Below, one piece after another: positions 55,233-63,819 of a stretch of DNA of 64,000 nucleotides. The stretch comes from Ahrensia sp. (GTDB lineage: Bacteria > Pseudomonadota > Alphaproteobacteria > Rhizobiales > Rhizobiaceae), in NCBI GenBank assembly GCA_002698425.1, contig NZXU01000085.1:10933-74932 (forward strand). Reading direction: 5' to 3'. A program made the translations under genes and the position numbers. The notes beneath the pieces were generated by a model. The model made no database searches. It had not been told where the DNA came from and was given only the letters and a program-made list of their open reading frames with translations. The stretch's first letter is position 1, and the number at the start of each line of letters is the position of its first letter.

Positions 55233-55553
55233 GTGACCGGTTTCTGGCCCGGCCGCATCGCGATAGCGGCGATGTTGGCGCTTGCACTTGCGTTGGCGGG
55301 GGAGGCGGCCGGGGACGAGCCGCCCTGGTGGCTGAATGTGTTCTTCCTGATCGACGGCGAGTGGGTCTCCGGCGGTGAAATCCATGGTTGGTCTCCGCGC
55401 GCATTCGACAGCGAAGCGGAGTGTTTCGAGCGCAAGGCCTATGCGGAAGCGCGGTGCGCGGAATCGCCCCTAGACCACCCGGCTGAATGGATCTGTTCGA
55501 AGGGTGAGCCGCTGAGCGAGCCTCCGGAGCATCTGCGCGGCGTCTATTGCTGA
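55233..55553 (+). CDS. Small secreted cysteine-containing protein
   Basis: A 106-residue protein starting at a GTG with GGAGGAG upstream. A signal peptide (~1-25, cleavage near GEAAG) precedes a short domain with four cysteines (AECFERK, ARCAES, WICSKGE and a terminal VYC) that could form two disulfides. No known family is recognised. It ends six bases before the convergent phosphatase gene. Longer in-frame extensions upstream lack a ribosome-binding site. Confidence 0.55.
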   Translation: MTGFWPGRIAIAAMLALALALAGEAAGDEPPWWLNVFFLIDGEWVSGGEIHGWSPRAFDSEAECFERKAYAEARCAESPLDHPAEWICSKGEPLSEPPEHLRGVYC

Positions 55554-55559
55554 CCTGCT

Positions 55560-56315
55560 TCAGGCAAATTCCACTGGCCGGACTTCCGCAACCTCGACGC
55601 TTTTTCCATGATCGTCGGTTGCCAGAAAACGCGGCGGGGCTTCGCCGGTCTCGTCGAGAATGGCACAGGTCAGATGACCGCTCCGGAAGGCGCCGGTATC
55701 GACGGCGATGCGGTTGCGATGGATTTCCGGCAACGATGCGTCGGTCGGCGTGTGGCCGTGGACGACAATCTTTTCGAGCGGGTCGGTATGATCGAGGAAG
55801 TCATGGCGGATCCAGCGCGTCGTCACCGGATCCTGGTCGGCGAGCGGCAACATCGGATCGACGCCGCCATGGACGAAGCAGTGGCGGTCGGTCTCGACCA
55901 TCCAGTCGGCGGCGCGCAAGGCCGCGAGTTGGGAGGCGTGCTCCTCGGCGATGCGGGCGGCGATCGTGTCGACTCGGTCGCGCTTGCCGAAACCATAGGA
56001 GGCGATCGTCTCCAGTCCGCCATTGGCAAACCAGGTCTTCGCGATCCGGTCGCGATGCTCCGGCTCGTCGATGAAGCGCAGCATGAATTCCTCGTGATTG
56101 CCGAGGATCAGCCGCGACCCGGGGAAGGTCTGCACTGTTGCGATCACCCGGTCGAGCGCCTGCCGGCTTTCCGGGCCGCGGTCGACGATATCGCCGAGAA
56201 AGACGATGCGGGGCGCCTGGCCGTTCTCGCCGGCGTCGCGGACGATCGCATCCAGCAGCGGGTCGAGGAGATCGCGGCGGCCATGGATATCGCCGATGGC
56301 GTAGACAAGGGGCAT
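55560..56315 (-). CDS. Serine/threonine-type metallophosphatase
   Basis: A 251-residue calcineurin-like phosphoesterase of the PPP group. The metal-binding motifs are in order: GDIHG (8-12), GDIVDRG (~42-48), GNHEEF (~73), later FVHGG and VHGHTPT. Such enzymes dephosphorylate Ser/Thr proteins or act as Ap4A hydrolases. It starts one base into the ChaC stop codon (TAATG), so it is translationally coupled behind LysR and ChaC. The substrate is unknown. Confidence 0.9.
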   Translation of the reverse strand: MPLVYAIGDIHGRRDLLDPLLDAIVRDAGENGQAPRIVFLGDIVDRGPESRQALDRVIATVQTFPGSRLILGNHEEFMLRFIDEPEHRDRIAKTWFANGGLETIASYGFGKRDRVDTIAARIAEEHASQLAALRAADWMVETDRHCFVHGGVDPMLPLADQDPVTTRWIRHDFLDHTDPLEKIVVHGHTPTDASLPEIHRNRIAVDTGAFRSGHLTCAILDETGEAPPRFLATDDHGKSVEVAEVRPVEFA

Positions 56316-57049
56316 TATTCGGCGGCCCCGGACCACGCGCGGACATCATTCAGCAGGCCGAAGACTTCCGGGTCGTCGATGTCCAGCGCCTCGAAATGAT
56401 CGGCGAGGTTTTCCAGATATTCCCGGCTCGAGCCCAGCCGGCCGGTTCCGGTGGCGATAAAGCGGACCTTGTCGGCATACGGGATATCGGTTCGGATATG
56501 CGGGGCCGCGTGGTTCGCCACAAAGGTCAGGGCGTCGACCGTGCCGTGGCCGGTCTCGCAAGCGACGAATCCCGGCACGTAGGAGCCCATCAGCATTTCG
56601 CGCTTGAACAGGATGCGGCTTTCCGCCTCGACGAGACCGGCGGCGATGCGGAAGACCAGCCCATGGCAATGGTCGCCCCGGTCGAGCGCGGCCATGAGGC
56701 CCGGCTGTTCCTTCGTGCCGCGGCCGCCGCGCGTATCGTAGAGGCAAAAGGAACGGGCATAGCCGTCGACGCGGCCATGGCGGACCTCGGCGAAGAGGAA
56801 GGCGGGGTTCCACATCAGCGAGCCATAGGCGAAGACCCAGAGGTCCTGACCCTCGCGCTCTGCGAGCGCGGCCTTGCGCAACGCTTCGCGCTTTTCGTCG
56901 CTGTAGCGCCAGTTGTCCGGCATGCCCTGCGCCTTCATCGCGGCGTCGAGGTCCGAGGGCTCGAAAGTCCGGAAGGAGGATTTTTCGGGCTCGACGATCC
57001 GGCCGCGCAGGACCGGATGATGGATGAAGGGATCGGAGGCTTTGGTCAC
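56315..57049 (-). CDS. ChaC-like gamma-glutamylcyclotransferase
   Basis: A 244-residue protein of the glutathione-specific ChaC group. The signature VFAYGSLMWNPAF (about residue 78) forms the substrate-binding loop, followed by GYARSFCLYDTRGGRGT and a catalytic Glu region around AAGLVEAES. ChaC enzymes split glutathione into 5-oxoproline and Cys-Gly. The start is a GTG at 57049 that overlaps the LysR stop as GTGA, marking translational coupling. It overlaps the phosphatase start by one base. It is a second gamma-glutamylcyclotransferase in the window. Confidence 0.85.
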   Translation of the reverse strand: MTKASDPFIHHPVLRGRIVEPEKSSFRTFEPSDLDAAMKAQGMPDNWRYSDEKREALRKAALAEREGQDLWVFAYGSLMWNPAFLFAEVRHGRVDGYARSFCLYDTRGGRGTKEQPGLMAALDRGDHCHGLVFRIAAGLVEAESRILFKREMLMGSYVPGFVACETGHGTVDALTFVANHAAPHIRTDIPYADKVRFIATGTGRLGSSREYLENLADHFEALDIDDPEVFGLLNDVRAWSGAAE

Positions 57050-57975
57050 GGCCTCGATGTTGTGTCCTGTCCGGCGCGGCTTTGCAAGCCGGCGCGGGCG
57101 CTTCCTCTCGGGGACGGGGCGGGCCCGCCCTCGTAAAGCGAAACGAGCGCCTCGACATTGGGCGAGGTGACGCCCTTGCGCCATGCGAGCAGGGTGCGGG
57201 CGCGGTTCTTGCCGGCGGGCAGATCGTGAAGTTGCAGGGCGGCGCGGTCGGGGAGCGTGTCGACGACGATGCGGGGCAGCAGCGCGACGCCCATGCCGAC
57301 CGCCGCGCAACCGAGAATGGCGTGCCAGGACCCCATTTCGACGATCCGCTCCGGCATGACGCTTCGGCTCTCGAACCAGTCCTCCAGCCGCATGCGATGC
57401 GGGCAGCCATGTTCGAAGGCGAGCATGACGCGCGAGGGACTGCCCGGCGCACCGTCGAGCGGCACGGTCTTCGCGGTGACGATGACCAGATCCTCGACAT
57501 AGGCGGTCAGCGTGTTGAACGGCCCGTCGGGCAGGGGCTCGCCGGCAAAGGCGGCATCGATTTCGCCGGCCATCAGGGCGTTGCCGAGCTGCAGCGTGTT
57601 GCCGGTGCGCAGCTCGATCGTCACGTCCGGAAAACGGTGATTGAATTCCGACAGGGCCGCCGGCAGGCGGATGGCGGCGGCGCTTTCCATCGAGCCGAGC
57701 CGCAGCAGCCCGCGCGGGGCCCGGTCGGTGACGGCGTTCTGCGCTTCGGCGGCGAGGTCGAGTATGCGGTCGGCATAGGCGAGTAGGGTCTTGCCCGCCG
57801 GCGACAGGATCAGGCCTCTGCCCTGCCGCAGGAAGAGATCGACGCCCAGCTTCTCCTCCAGCTGCCGCACGCGGGTCGTGACGTTGGACTGGACCCGGTT
57901 CAGCCTTTCGGCAGCCCGGGTGACGCCGCCTTCGCGGGCGACGGTGCGGAAAATATGCAGGTCGGAGAGTTCCAT
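57046..57975 (-). CDS. LysR-family transcriptional regulator
   Basis: A 309-residue LTTR: N-terminal winged helix-turn-helix (residues 1-60; GGVTRAAERLNRVQSNVTTRVRQLEEKLG) and a two-lobed effector domain (~90-290). It is the first gene of an operon with chaC and the phosphatase. The start at 57975 fits the family (MELSDLHIFRTVARE); an ATG 20 codons earlier is less likely. Its 5' region also faces the EamA exporter, a common LTTR target, so it may control that gene. Confidence 0.92.
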   Translation of the reverse strand: MELSDLHIFRTVAREGGVTRAAERLNRVQSNVTTRVRQLEEKLGVDLFLRQGRGLILSPAGKTLLAYADRILDLAAEAQNAVTDRAPRGLLRLGSMESAAAIRLPAALSEFNHRFPDVTIELRTGNTLQLGNALMAGEIDAAFAGEPLPDGPFNTLTAYVEDLVIVTAKTVPLDGAPGSPSRVMLAFEHGCPHRMRLEDWFESRSVMPERIVEMGSWHAILGCAAVGMGVALLPRIVVDTLPDRAALQLHDLPAGKNRARTLLAWRKGVTSPNVEALVSLYEGGPAPSPRGSARAGLQSRAGQDTTSRP

Positions 57976-58076
57976 TTCATATCTCTGAGTGAGATTGAAA
58001 ATATCCCTATAATTCATTTTTTCTGATGACACCATCCTGTTAGGCCCGGAGCCGAGAGATCACGGGATGACGAGCC

Positions 58077-58286
58077 ATGGAAACGATCCGGAAATATCTC
58101 GCTTCGGGCTGCGACCTTGCCGCGCTGACGGATGAGGAGCGGGACGCGCTGAAGACAGAGGCGCGGCAGACGGCGGAGGCGGAGCGCCGGATGGCGGTTC
58201 GGGTGTTCTTTTGCGGCTTGTCAGGACGTTTGATGAGCGGCGCGGATGGCGCGCCAACCCTGGCGCGGCGGCCAGGGGTTGGGTAG
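58077..58286 (+). CDS. Possible small protein of 69 residues
   Basis: A short open frame beginning METIRKYLASGCDLAALTDEERDALK. The first ~45 residues look like two amphipathic helices rich in Glu and Arg, as in other short rhizobial proteins, while the tail is Gly/Pro/Arg-rich. Upstream GGGATGACGAG is a weak ribosome-binding site. It lies between the LysR and EamA genes. It could be real or fortuitous; no family is recognised. Confidence 0.4.
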   Translation: METIRKYLASGCDLAALTDEERDALKTEARQTAEAERRMAVRVFFCGLSGRLMSGADGAPTLARRPGVG

Positions 58287-58524
58287 GTTGGCCGCCGCGA
58301 TTGGCTGCCTATACCCCCCAAGAGGAAGCCGCCAATAGCGCTCCATATCACAAATGCAGGCGGCAGGAAATCGGGGAAACGGTTACAGGGCGCAAGCAGC
58401 CCGACGTTCTCCCCGAGAGAGACGGTCGCGCGGCGGCTGTGTGTCAGGAGCGTGCGTCGCAGGGCTTGTGCCGCGCGCCGGCAATGATCTAAGGCCTCGC
58501 ACTCGAACACAAACGGGACAGGGC

Positions 58525-59439
58525 ATGCTCAAGGCGCCGGATGATCGACGGTCGCAGGCATTCGCCGGAATCGGTCTGATGATCGTCGGCGTGTTCAGCC
58601 TGTGCATCAATGACGCCTTCGCGAAGACGCTGACGGCGGGCTATGCGCCGATCCAGATCCTGTTCCTGCGCAACATCATCGCGCTGCCGATCGCCGTCGC
58701 GATCGCCTGGAGGATGGGCGGGCGCGCCGCGCTCAGAACCTACAAGCCCGCCGCCCACCTGGTGCGCGGCGCGATCTGGGTGGGGGCGGCGACGCTGTTC
58801 TTTACCGGGCTTTCCTATCTGGGACTGGCCGAGGCGACGGTGCTGATCTTCGCCGCGCCGGTCTTCATCACCGCCCTGTCGGCGCTCGTCCTGAAAGAGC
58901 CGGTCGGCTGGCGGCGCTGGGCGGCGGTGCTGATCGGTTTCGCCGGCGTGCTGATCGTCGTCAGGCCCGGCAGTTCGACCTTCCAGGCGGCGTCGCTCTT
59001 TCCGGTCGCGACGGCTTTTCTCTACGCGGTGCTGATGATCAGCGCACGCTGGGTCGATCCGCGCGAGACGGTCTGGACGCTGATGCTCTACCTGACGGGG
59101 GCCGGGGCGCTGCTCAGCGCGCTGGCGATGCCATTCGTGTGGACGCCGGTGCGCATGGAGGATCTTTGGCTGTTCGCCGGGATCGCGCTGTTTGGCACGG
59201 TGGGTATCACCATGATGACGCAGGCCTTCCGCTTCGCGCCGGCCGCGGTGGTCGCGCCGTTCGACTATACCGCGCTGATCTGGGCGACCTTGATGGGCTG
59301 GCTGTTCTGGAACGAGATCCCGGACCTGCTGACTTATGCCGGCGCGGCGGTGATCATCGCCAGCGGCGTCTATATCGTCTGGCGCGAGAGCCGGGCGCAG
59401 CCCGACCCGGACGTCAGTAGCGGTGCGCCGAATCCTTGA
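58525..59439 (+). CDS. EamA/DMT-family transporter
   Basis: A 304-residue exporter with ten predicted helices in two EamA repeats (~10-140 and ~150-285), marked by LRNIIALPIAVAI and, in the second, AVVAPFDYTALIWATLMGWLFWNEIP. DMT family members export amino acids, nucleosides or drugs; the substrate is unknown. GGGACAGGG precedes the ATG. It is divergent from the LysR operon and overlaps the convergent DUF2188 gene by 26 bases. Confidence 0.88.
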   Translation: MLKAPDDRRSQAFAGIGLMIVGVFSLCINDAFAKTLTAGYAPIQILFLRNIIALPIAVAIAWRMGGRAALRTYKPAAHLVRGAIWVGAATLFFTGLSYLGLAEATVLIFAAPVFITALSALVLKEPVGWRRWAAVLIGFAGVLIVVRPGSSTFQAASLFPVATAFLYAVLMISARWVDPRETVWTLMLYLTGAGALLSALAMPFVWTPVRMEDLWLFAGIALFGTVGITMMTQAFRFAPAAVVAPFDYTALIWATLMGWLFWNEIPDLLTYAGAAVIIASGVYIVWRESRAQPDPDVSSGAPNP

Positions 59440-59659
59440 TGATGCCGGTATCGTTATCGGCCATCTCGTTGTGCCAGCGGCGCGCGTCGCCCTCGGTTTC
59501 GGGCGTTTGCGGGGCGGTGCCGGACTGGCGCCGCGCGGAATCCTCGATGGCGGCCGCGGTGGCGGCGTCGCGGGTGGGGTATGTCTCGGAAATGGCGTCG
59601 CCGAGCTTCCAGGCGTAACCGCCGTCGCGCTCGACAATCTCGTAGTTCAGCTTCGTCAT
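59414..59659 (-). CDS. DUF2188-like small protein
   Basis: An 81-residue protein starting at an ATG with AGGAG seven bases upstream. The first half, YEIVERDGGYAWKLGDAISETYPTRDAATAAA, has the two-stranded pattern and helix of DUF2188 domains. The second half is polar. Function is unknown. Its end overlaps the EamA gene by 26 bases in convergent orientation. Confidence 0.7.
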   Translation of the reverse strand: MTKLNYEIVERDGGYAWKLGDAISETYPTRDAATAAAIEDSARRQSGTAPQTPETEGDARRWHNEMADNDTGIIKDSAHRY

Positions 59660-59793
59660 GGCCGGCTCCTCTGTATTCCTTGAGAGGACAACGCCGGCGG
59701 GAGGCGAGCGTTCCGCCGCCGGCTCCATGATCACACGAGATCCGGCAAGGAACCCGAGGACGATTCCGAGAAGATCGTTGCAGACGGCGGGCG

Positions 59794-60456
59794 CTACTTC
59801 TTCGCGATCCAGATGACGTGGCGGGCGCCGCGCTTGCCGCGCGCCCGCACCGCGACCTCGTCGACCGAAAAGCTCGACGCCTTGAGGCGCCGGGTGAACT
59901 CCGGGCTGCGATGCGACGACCAGACGGCGAGGATGCCGCCGGGACGAAGCGCGCGGCGGGCGGCCGCGAGGCCTTCATAGCCGTAGAGGCTATCGTTCTC
60001 GTCGCGGGTGAGGCCCTCGGGGCCGTTGTCGACATCGAGCAGGATGGCGTCCCAACCGCCCGCATCGATGATCCGCGCGACATCGCCTTCATGGATGGCG
60101 ACGCGCGGATCGTCGAGGCTGCCGGCGAAGAGGCCGGCCAGCGGCCCGCGCGCCCAGGCGACGACCGCCGGGACGAGTTCGGCCACGGCGATCGCCGCGT
60201 CGCCGCCGAATTCCGCGAGCGCGGCGCGCAGGGTGAAGCCCATGCCGAGGCCGCCGATGAGGATTTTCGGGTTCTTGCGGCCCTGAAGCCGCTCCCGGGC
60301 GAGCCGGGCCAACGCTTCTTCCGAGCCGAATTGACGGCTGTTCATCAGCGCGGTCGATCCGGTCATGATGGAGAATTCATCGCCGCGCCGGATCAGCCGC
60401 AATGTCTGGCCGTCTCCGGGAACCGTCGCGGTGTCGATCTCGATCCAGGGCTGCAT
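59794..60456 (-). CDS. Spermidine synthase-like methyltransferase-fold protein
   Basis: A 220-residue protein with a Rossmann-type SAM/aminopropyl-transferase fold. The glycine-rich loop is IGGLGMGFTLRAAL (~residues 67-80), the acidic residue ending strand 2 is in AVAELVPAVV, and the post-motif is WDAILLDVDNGPEGLT. An N-terminal beta segment (MQPWIEIDTATVPGDGQTLRL) resembles that of spermidine synthases, but the length is shorter than SpeE, so a role outside polyamine synthesis is possible. It may act as a methyltransferase. Confidence 0.8.
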   Translation of the reverse strand: MQPWIEIDTATVPGDGQTLRLIRRGDEFSIMTGSTALMNSRQFGSEEALARLARERLQGRKNPKILIGGLGMGFTLRAALAEFGGDAAIAVAELVPAVVAWARGPLAGLFAGSLDDPRVAIHEGDVARIIDAGGWDAILLDVDNGPEGLTRDENDSLYGYEGLAAARRALRPGGILAVWSSHRSPEFTRRLKASSFSVDEVAVRARGKRGARHVIWIAKK

Positions 60457-60579
60457 GGGGCGGGTCTTCCTGTTGGACCAGCGCGCTTTACCAGCAGGAG
60501 GCGGGCGCTGTCACGCGCAAGCTCCTCCGCGCGCCGTTTCCGGGCCGGGTTTGCAGACTTGCTCGCGGTGAGAGCCCTG

Positions 60580-61314
60580 TCATGACGTGTCGGACGCAAG
60601 GACGTCGTTGGCGAGCCAGTGCAAATCCGCCAGGACGTCGTCGATCTCGTGGACCGGCCGGGCGCGGCGGCCGGGCGGCGGGCCGACGCGGATCGGCGAG
60701 CGGCGGCGCTCTTTCGGGAGGGCCCGGTCGCGCCTTTGCTGCAGGCGGGCGAGGCGGCGGGCCTCGGCCCCGATGTCGCCGAGCGCGCGCTGCATCGACA
60801 GGATGCGCCGGCAAAGCGGCCCCGCGTCGATCGCGTCGTCGGGCAGGCAATACCAGCCGTCCGGCACGGGCCTCGGTTCGGTCACTCCGGGAGTGCTGAT
60901 GCGCGGAAAGCTCTTCGACCTCCGCGGCGGGGGCACGTTCGAAAACCGCTTCACCGGATCGGTGAGCGGGAAGGGCGGAACCGGGGCATCGGCATCGGCG
61001 TCCTTCGCTTTTCGCGCCGGTCTGCGGCCCGGTTCGCCACCGCCCAGCCCGTACATGATGACGCCGACCGGCGGCGGGATGTCGGCGATCTGGCGCGCGG
61101 CGATGACGATCAGCCGGCGCATGGCGGATTCGGCGGTGCGCAGGATGCGCCGCACGGCGTTGTGGCGATGGCGCGGCAGGGTCTTCGGCGTTTTACCGTC
61201 CAGCAGCCCCGCCATGGCGCAGAGCGTGGCGACGACGCGCAGAAGGATCGCGCGGTTGCGGTCAATGACCAGCGTCCAGTCCCACCCCGCTTGTTCCACC
61301 GTTGTCTGTTCCAC
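60580..61314 (-). CDS. Conserved hypothetical protein, basic and Pro/Arg-rich
   Basis: A 244-residue protein. The N-terminal ~75 residues are helical (WDWTLVIDRNRAILLRVVATLCAMAGLLDG), a Pro/Arg/Lys-rich linker follows, and the C-terminal part has GWYCLPDDAIDAGPLCRRILSMQRALGDIGAEARRLARL and ends LADLHWLANDVLASD. Similar proteins are seen in rhizobia without function. I set the start at a GTG (61314) with GAGGAG seven bases upstream, not at the TTG two codons earlier. Confidence 0.7.
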   Translation of the reverse strand: MEQTTVEQAGWDWTLVIDRNRAILLRVVATLCAMAGLLDGKTPKTLPRHRHNAVRRILRTAESAMRRLIVIAARQIADIPPPVGVIMYGLGGGEPGRRPARKAKDADADAPVPPFPLTDPVKRFSNVPPPRRSKSFPRISTPGVTEPRPVPDGWYCLPDDAIDAGPLCRRILSMQRALGDIGAEARRLARLQQRRDRALPKERRRSPIRVGPPPGRRARPVHEIDDVLADLHWLANDVLASDTS

Positions 61315-61665
61315 CTTCAAGCTCCTCGCTGGGGCCCTCCGCTATGGCTTCGGGCGTTCGGCGCTCCAATCGACAAATCGTTGTCGATTGGCCTGCTTCG
61401 CCGGGCGCTTCTCACCGTCGCTGGCGGGCCCCTAATCGGATCGGGACAGGGTAGGCGGAGTTTCAGCGTTGGTGGATCGATTTCGTTCGTGGGAATGTCG
61501 TTCGGGAGCGCAAAGGCCCGGGATAGAAGCGTTTTGCGCGCATCCGTTGCGCGCCGAGCGACCAGGGTATCCATCGTTTGAGAGAGCGTGCTGCCGTAAC
61601 CGAGGTGCACTTCATGGTTGTTTTGCGCGTTCGATTCCGCTTACCTCAGCTTCGGAGGCGCGAGC
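61315..61665. other. Intergenic region between divergent hypothetical and DMP19 genes
   Basis: These 351 bases hold the ribosome-binding sites of both neighbours and one perfect 11-base inverted repeat (listed separately). Short frames on both strands are present but none has a ribosome-binding site or family resemblance. I see no RNA gene. Confidence 0.5.
61366..61391. repeat. Perfect 11-base inverted repeat
   Basis: Arms CCAATCGACAA and TTGTCGATTGG are exact inverted repeats around ATCG. The element is 52 bases upstream of the GTG start at 61314. It could be an operator, a REP-like element or an mRNA hairpin; no U-run follows on either strand. Confidence 0.6.
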
Positions 61666-62289
61666 ATGTTCTTAAGAAAGAAGCCTGTCCTGCTGCCAGC
61701 GGGAACTGATCTTCATGCCGAGATGAATGGCGACCTCGATGACGCTTTTGCCGACCTGACAGACGCGTGTTTTGCGCCTCCGGTTTTTGAGCGGAGCGAA
61801 CTGGTCTATGAGAGCAATCGCTACCGATCGCCGGGGGCGTTGTTGCGGGCCAGGCTGATCACACGGGGGCAATGGCTGCTTTTGGTTGTCAGTGGCCTTG
61901 ATGGCGAACTTCTCAATGGAGGTCTCGCCCAGTTCATCGTCAATAATCCGGACTGGATCGACGATGTGCCGCCGGCCCTGGAAGAACTGGGGCTGCAGGC
62001 GTTTCGCGATAGCTACGTGGAAACGATGGCTCACCTGGAGACGGTGATCGACGGCTTCAACCCGTCGGGCGGCACTTCATTACTCTCCATGTTCCGGGAC
62101 ATGCGACGACTTGAGGCAGAGTTGGTCAAGAATACGGAAGATTGCCTGATCGACCGTAACTTCACCATGCGACTGGACGGGTCAAGCAGATCGCTTGTCT
62201 GGCACGAGGACCAATGGACCCGGCAACTCAAGAGGCGGATGATCGACTGGGTTGCCGACCATCCGGAAGAGTTCAGGGAGCCGTCCTGA
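61666..62289 (+). CDS. DMP19-family protein
   Basis: A 207-residue protein of the DMP19/DUF4375-like family, seen by LLNGGLAQFIVNNPDWIDDVPPALEELG (~residues 78-105). DMP19 in Neisseria is a DNA mimic that counters a regulator, but most homologues are uncharacterised. The start at 61666 has GGAGG at eight bases. The codon choice is less GC-rich than its neighbours, a hint of transfer. It converges with the small membrane-protein gene 20 bases away. Confidence 0.75.
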   Translation: MFLRKKPVLLPAGTDLHAEMNGDLDDAFADLTDACFAPPVFERSELVYESNRYRSPGALLRARLITRGQWLLLVVSGLDGELLNGGLAQFIVNNPDWIDDVPPALEELGLQAFRDSYVETMAHLETVIDGFNPSGGTSLLSMFRDMRRLEAELVKNTEDCLIDRNFTMRLDGSSRSLVWHEDQWTRQLKRRMIDWVADHPEEFREPS

Positions 62290-62308
62290 GCAGGATCGGC
62301 GGAGCCGC

Positions 62309-62590
62309 CTAGCCCTTCTTCTTGCCGTGGCCGAAATCGGAGCGGCCCTTGAGGAACTTTTCCATGTCCCTTTTCTCCAGCGCCTTGTCGCGCGAGACGA
62401 GCCAGGCGCCGGCGCAGAGGCCGATGAGGGCGGCCGCGCCGACGCCGATGGCGAGCGTCGTCTCGGTGTTCTGGCGGCGGCGGTCGAACAGGCCGAGCGA
62501 GGGGAGGTTGGAGCGCGACGGCAGGTAGCCGGCGAGCGTGTCGCGGTCAGGAAGTTGGTCGCGGTACTTGCGGGGCAGGTGCCAGTTCAT
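62309..62590 (-). CDS. Small single-span membrane protein
   Basis: A 93-residue protein: an N-terminal cytoplasmic or basic part (MNWHLPRKYRDQLPDRDTL), a single membrane helix at ~45-65 (LAIGVGAAALIGLCAGAWLV) and a charged tail ending GHGKKKG. AGGAG lies seven bases before the ATG. No family is recognised. It lies between DMP19 (convergent) and NADAR (divergent). Confidence 0.65.
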   Translation of the reverse strand: MNWHLPRKYRDQLPDRDTLAGYLPSRSNLPSLGLFDRRRQNTETTLAIGVGAAALIGLCAGAWLVSRDKALEKRDMEKFLKGRSDFGHGKKKG

Positions 62591-62698
62591 GGGACGTCTC
62601 CTCGGTTCATGGGTCTCGAACGGAGAATGTTCGGGGAGGCGCAGCGGTTCCCGGCGGGGGCGTTTGCGCGCTTGTGCGTGTCGCGGTAGAGCGTCGCG

Positions 62699-63136
62699 AT
62701 GACCGAGATTATACGCTTCTACCGCACCGGCGATCCCTATGGATGCTTCTCGAATTTTTCGGCCCATCCGATCGAGATCGGCATGATCTGGCCGACCAGC
62801 GAGCATTATTTCCAGGCGCAGAAGTTCCTCGACGCGGCGCTCCGCGAGACGATCCGGCGCGAGCCGTCGCCGATGATCGCCGCGCGGATGGGCCGCAATC
62901 GCGACTGGCCGCTGCGGCCGGACTGGAACGCGGTCAAGGACGACATCATGCGCACCGCCATCCGCGCGAAGGTGGCGCAGCACGGGGATGTCCGTGCGGC
63001 GCTGCTGTCGACCGGCGACGCCGAGATCGTCGAGCACACGACGAACGATTCCTATTGGGCCGACGGCGGCGACGGCAGCGGCAGGAACATGCTGGGGCGG
63101 ATCTTGATGGAAGTGCGGGGCGAGGTGAAGCGCTGA
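62699..63136 (+). CDS. NADAR-family (YbiA-like) protein
   Basis: A 145-residue protein with the NADAR signature: FYRTGDPYGCFSNFSAHP near the N terminus and WPTSEHYFQAQKF near residue 31, then an AARMGRNRDWPLR segment. NADAR proteins cleave N-glycosidic bonds in nucleotide derivatives; some hydrolyse riboflavin intermediates and some remove ADP-ribose from DNA. It lies immediately upstream of the palindromic repeat and the GIY-YIG gene, with only 10 bases to the repeat. Confidence 0.88.
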   Translation: MTEIIRFYRTGDPYGCFSNFSAHPIEIGMIWPTSEHYFQAQKFLDAALRETIRREPSPMIAARMGRNRDWPLRPDWNAVKDDIMRTAIRAKVAQHGDVRAALLSTGDAEIVEHTTNDSYWADGGDGSGRNMLGRILMEVRGEVKR

Positions 63137-63146
63137 TCCCATCCTC

Positions 63147-63188
63147 CGTTATCCTCGGGCTTGACCCGAGGATCCACGGCGAGGAGGC
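63147..63188. repeat. Palindromic repeat, solo copy
   Basis: A 23-base palindrome (arms ATCCTCGGG and CCCGAGGAT around CTTGA, at 63151-63173) is followed by CCACGGC and GAGGAGGC, as in the left ends of the larger repeats downstream. It begins ten bases past the NADAR stop and its GGAGG is the ribosome-binding site of the GIY-YIG gene. Confidence 0.85.
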
Positions 63189-63197
63189 TCGGCGGTC

Positions 63198-63485
63198 ATG
63201 GCGGGCTATGTCTACATCATCACGAACCACAAGAAGGGCACGCTCTATATCGGCGTGACGAGCGACCTCGAAGGCCGCATCCACGAGCATCGCGAGGGCC
63301 TGACGCCGGGCTTCGCGTCACGCTATGGCTGCACGCGGCTGGTCTGGTACGAACAGCACGACCATATCTCGGACGCCATCCAGCGGGAGAAGTCGTTGAA
63401 GCGCTGGTACCGCAAGTGGAAGATCGACCTGATCGAGGCGATGAACCCGGGCTGGAACGATCTCTATCTCGATTTGAACAGGTGA
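63198..63485 (+). CDS. GIY-YIG nuclease-family protein (URI/YhbQ-like)
   Basis: A 95-residue single-domain GIY-YIG protein. The domain is complete: YVYIIT and LYIG form the two GIY-YIG strands, Arg in LEGRIHEH, Glu in AIQREKSLKRW and the final Asn in MNPGW complete the catalytic set. Members of this URI/YhbQ group are small nicking or junction endonucleases of uncertain role. The ribosome-binding GGAGG, ten bases before the ATG, lies within the repeat at 63147-63188. Two larger copies of the repeat follow 60-340 bases past its stop. Confidence 0.9.
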   Translation: MAGYVYIITNHKKGTLYIGVTSDLEGRIHEHREGLTPGFASRYGCTRLVWYEQHDHISDAIQREKSLKRWYRKWKIDLIEAMNPGWNDLYLDLNR

Positions 63486-63547
63486 GGCTCTTTGGCGGGG
63501 AGTGGGCTGTAAGGCCAGTCTTGGGCTTTGGCGACTAGCGGTGTTGT

Positions 63548-63729
63548 CGTCATCCTCGGGCTTGACCCGGGGATCCACGGCCAGGAGGCACTAAACGTGA
63601 TGGCCGGCTGGTGGCGGATCGCCGGGCTGGATGGCTTTCTTACCTGCTCCGATAGGAGTGTTCCCCGGCCGTGGATCCTCGGGTCAAGCCCGAGGATGAC
63701 GGAGGAGGGGATGGGCTTTGAGGCTAGTC
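63548..63729. repeat. Composite inverted-end repeat, unit 1
   Basis: A 182-base unit. Its left end carries the palindrome (63552-63574, one mismatch) and AGGAGGC; its right end carries the palindrome in inverted orientation (63675-63697), followed by a 28-base flank GAGGAGGGGATGGGC... The middle has ATGGCCGGCT and GCGGATCGCCGGGCTGGAT. It matches unit 2 almost throughout. Confidence 0.85.
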
Positions 63730-63819
63730 ACGGACTTCGGGGATTTCACCGAATAGCTACCTGCGGTTCGCAGTCGGTCCCGGATACCGGCGATTAGCGC
63801 GTTACGCCCCCCAAAAGTT

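Noticed and set aside
61317..61610. A 97-codon minus-strand frame upstream of the hypothetical gene at 60580
   Set aside because: No ribosome-binding site or recognisable domain, and it overlaps the promoter region and the inverted repeat.
63528..63797. An 89-codon frame with VILGLDPGIHG and PWILGSSPRMTEE
   Set aside because: These peptides are translations of the palindromic repeat itself and recur wherever such repeats fall; no ribosome-binding site or conserved domain.
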